A DNA stretch of 64,000 nt from the NCBI RefSeq assembly GCF_900241005.1, contig NZ_OEST01000009.1:31522-95521 (forward strand). Reading direction: 5' to 3'. This stretch comes from Bacteroides cutis. Lineage in GTDB: Bacteria > Bacteroidota > Bacteroidia > Bacteroidales > Bacteroidaceae. The notes beneath the pieces are model-generated. The model searched no databases. It was not told where the DNA came from and saw nothing but the letters and a program-made list of their open reading frames with translations. Numbering within the stretch: position 1 is the first letter of the stretch; each line of letters opens with the position of its first letter. The translations under genes were made by a program, and so were the position numbers. Below are positions 63,049 through 64,000 of this stretch, piece after piece.

Positions 63049-63495
63049 TTAAATCAAAATCCGCCGAAGCGTAAAGATGTAATAGTCACAACCCACTATA
63101 GCATAATAGGGGGCTTGATCTGAATAGTATAATTTAGTTCTACCTTGAACGAGTAAATTTTCATGGTTGGATAACATCAAAAGTATATTCTTGAGAAAAG
63201 ATTCGTCTTCAAGAACTCTGCGAAGACGTTGTTGATTAGAAAAGTAAGTTTCCGAAATTGATTTATTTCCCAACTCAACATCCTGAGACCAAAAATGCTC
63301 AGTATCCGATAAAACAGATTTCCTTGTTCCCAAATTGTCAGATGTAGAAGAATAAGACGACAAATAAGCTGTAACTTCACAGGCCACAGAAGTAACACCT
63401 TCAAATGCCTTTGAATAGTTTGCAGCATTACTGCTGAAACTACAACCAAGTGTCAACAGCAAACAAATCCAAAATGTCTTTACAGTTGTTTTCAT
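63049..63495 (-). CDS. Small secreted protein of unknown function
   Basis: The protein has 148 residues. A signal peptide (FWICLLLTLGCSFSSNA, cut near NAA) precedes about 125 residues with two Cys in the mature part and no recognised domain. It lies between exbB and the 5S rRNA gene on the same strand as both, with 198 bp to exbB. Whether it is part of the TonB operon transcript is not clear. Confidence 0.65.
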   Translation of the reverse strand: MKTTVKTFWICLLLTLGCSFSSNAANYSKAFEGVTSVACEVTAYLSSYSSTSDNLGTRKSVLSDTEHFWSQDVELGNKSISETYFSNQQRLRRVLEDESFLKNILLMLSNHENLLVQGRTKLYYSDQAPYYAIVGCDYYIFTLRRILI

Positions 63496-63829
63496 GTCGT
63501 CTAATAAATCTACAATAATAACAGCTGATCTCTTATTTTGTTCTACAATAACCCTACTTTCTTTTATAAAGAGAAAGAAATCTTTATATTCTAGGAGATA
63601 TTAATCATCCTCCTTTTTGAAGTAAAGATACAAAAAATAAATGAAACCATAAAAGGGGAAAGTATATAAATTACTGGCTTTAAGCTCTTTTAATCATTCA
63701 CATACACATATATTACAAAGATTTCCAAAAAATTCCCACTAACGTTCCCAACGCCACTTTCCATTTTCTATCTTCCCTTTTCCACCAGTATGCGGAGGAG
63801 GGGGATGGCGGGCAAGGGACGGACAAGAC
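63496..63829. other. Gap between the small secreted protein gene and the rRNA terminator
   Basis: About 334 bp, A+T-rich on the left and G+C-rich on the right, without a convincing gene. On the minus strand a near -7 box TATCTTTA (7 of 8 bases) lies about 130 bp before the 63495 start. A short dyad CTTTCT/AGAAAG is at about 63558-63578. I see nothing else. Confidence 0.35.
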
Positions 63830-63864
63830 AAAAAAAGCCCCCACATCTTTCGACATGGAGGCTT
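63830..63864 (-). terminator. Terminator of the rRNA operon
   Basis: In the leftward transcript a 13-bp stem (complement of 63852-63864 with complement of 63835-63847) carries a GAAA tetraloop and is followed by a run of U. It lies just after the 5S gene. Confidence 0.92.
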
Positions 63865-63871
63865 TCCTCTA

Positions 63872-63983
<112 letters not shown>

Positions 63984-64000
63984 TAAGGCAGACATGATGT

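Overview
The window looks like chromosomal DNA from a gut-type Bacteroidales, most likely a Bacteroides. The evidence is a SusC/SusD pair with BACON, DUF1735 and M60-like lipoproteins, a fimbrillin-type lipoprotein, GldH, a fused 2-oxoacid dehydrogenase E1, and promoters of the Bacteroidetes form (TTTG, 19-20 bp, TAnnTTTG). Base composition is moderate in genes and strongly A+T-rich between them. I see no insertion sequence, prophage, integrase or CRISPR array. Most of the window is conserved core genome, and the unusual content lies in the accessory PUL-like locus and in several intergenic regions.

Layout. 1-69 is the start of a leftward gene cut by the window edge, probably a beta-carbonic anhydrase. 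204-9811 is a leftward four-gene operon: SusC, SusD, a DUF1735/discoidin lipoprotein and an M60-like zinc peptidase. This is a compact glycoprotein (mucin)-directed PUL with no glycosidase. The 909-bp gap upstream carries two inverted 19-bp copies of a recombination-site-like palindrome. 10721-13736 holds radA and an FAD-dependent dehydrogenase. 13733-19808 (leftward) holds the lpdA, lipoate ligase, E2, E1 and flavodoxin genes. 20222-23385 is a LuxR-type regulator with a His-rich linker beside a TonB-dependent receptor. 23390-27172 (leftward) holds a lipoprotein with a zinc ribbon, a U32 protein (RlhA-like) and metA. 27514-33559 (rightward) holds a fimbrillin/FISUMP lipoprotein, metF, holB, a PSP1 protein and gldH.

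33570-40985 (leftward) holds purH and the elongasome cluster mreB-mreC-mreD-mrdA-rodA. 41277-48999 holds a hybrid histidine kinase, a MATE transporter, an M16 peptidase, a cyclophilin, a sigma-54-type response regulator and a tiny exported peptide. Just outside the kinase stop codon is an eight-unit array of alternating GCCA/GGCA half-sites with an exact 11-nt period. 49122-53749 (leftward) holds tetR, fabG, an RluA-type synthase and an S9 peptidase. An initiator tRNA-Met follows. 54217-57142 (leftward) is a YtrA-type GntR/ABC transporter operon with a recognisable promoter and operator. 57410-62850 (leftward) is an ExbB-ExbD-ExbD-TonB-PstS-like-TPR operon. A small secreted protein and a 5S rRNA (end of an rRNA operon, leftward) close the window.

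How the parts fit: outer-membrane uptake (SusC/D and the stand-alone receptor) depends on the TonB/ExbB/ExbD energising complex encoded near the right end. The kinase at 41277-43574 ends in receiver and Hpt modules, and the NtrC-type regulator at 47228-48589 lies a few genes away. The gap after that regulator carries a sigma-54-like promoter in front of the small peptide gene. These three are plausible parts of one signalling circuit. The observations I think most worth following are the 11-nt phased half-site array, the candidate invertible segment upstream of susC, and the sigma-54/peptide unit.
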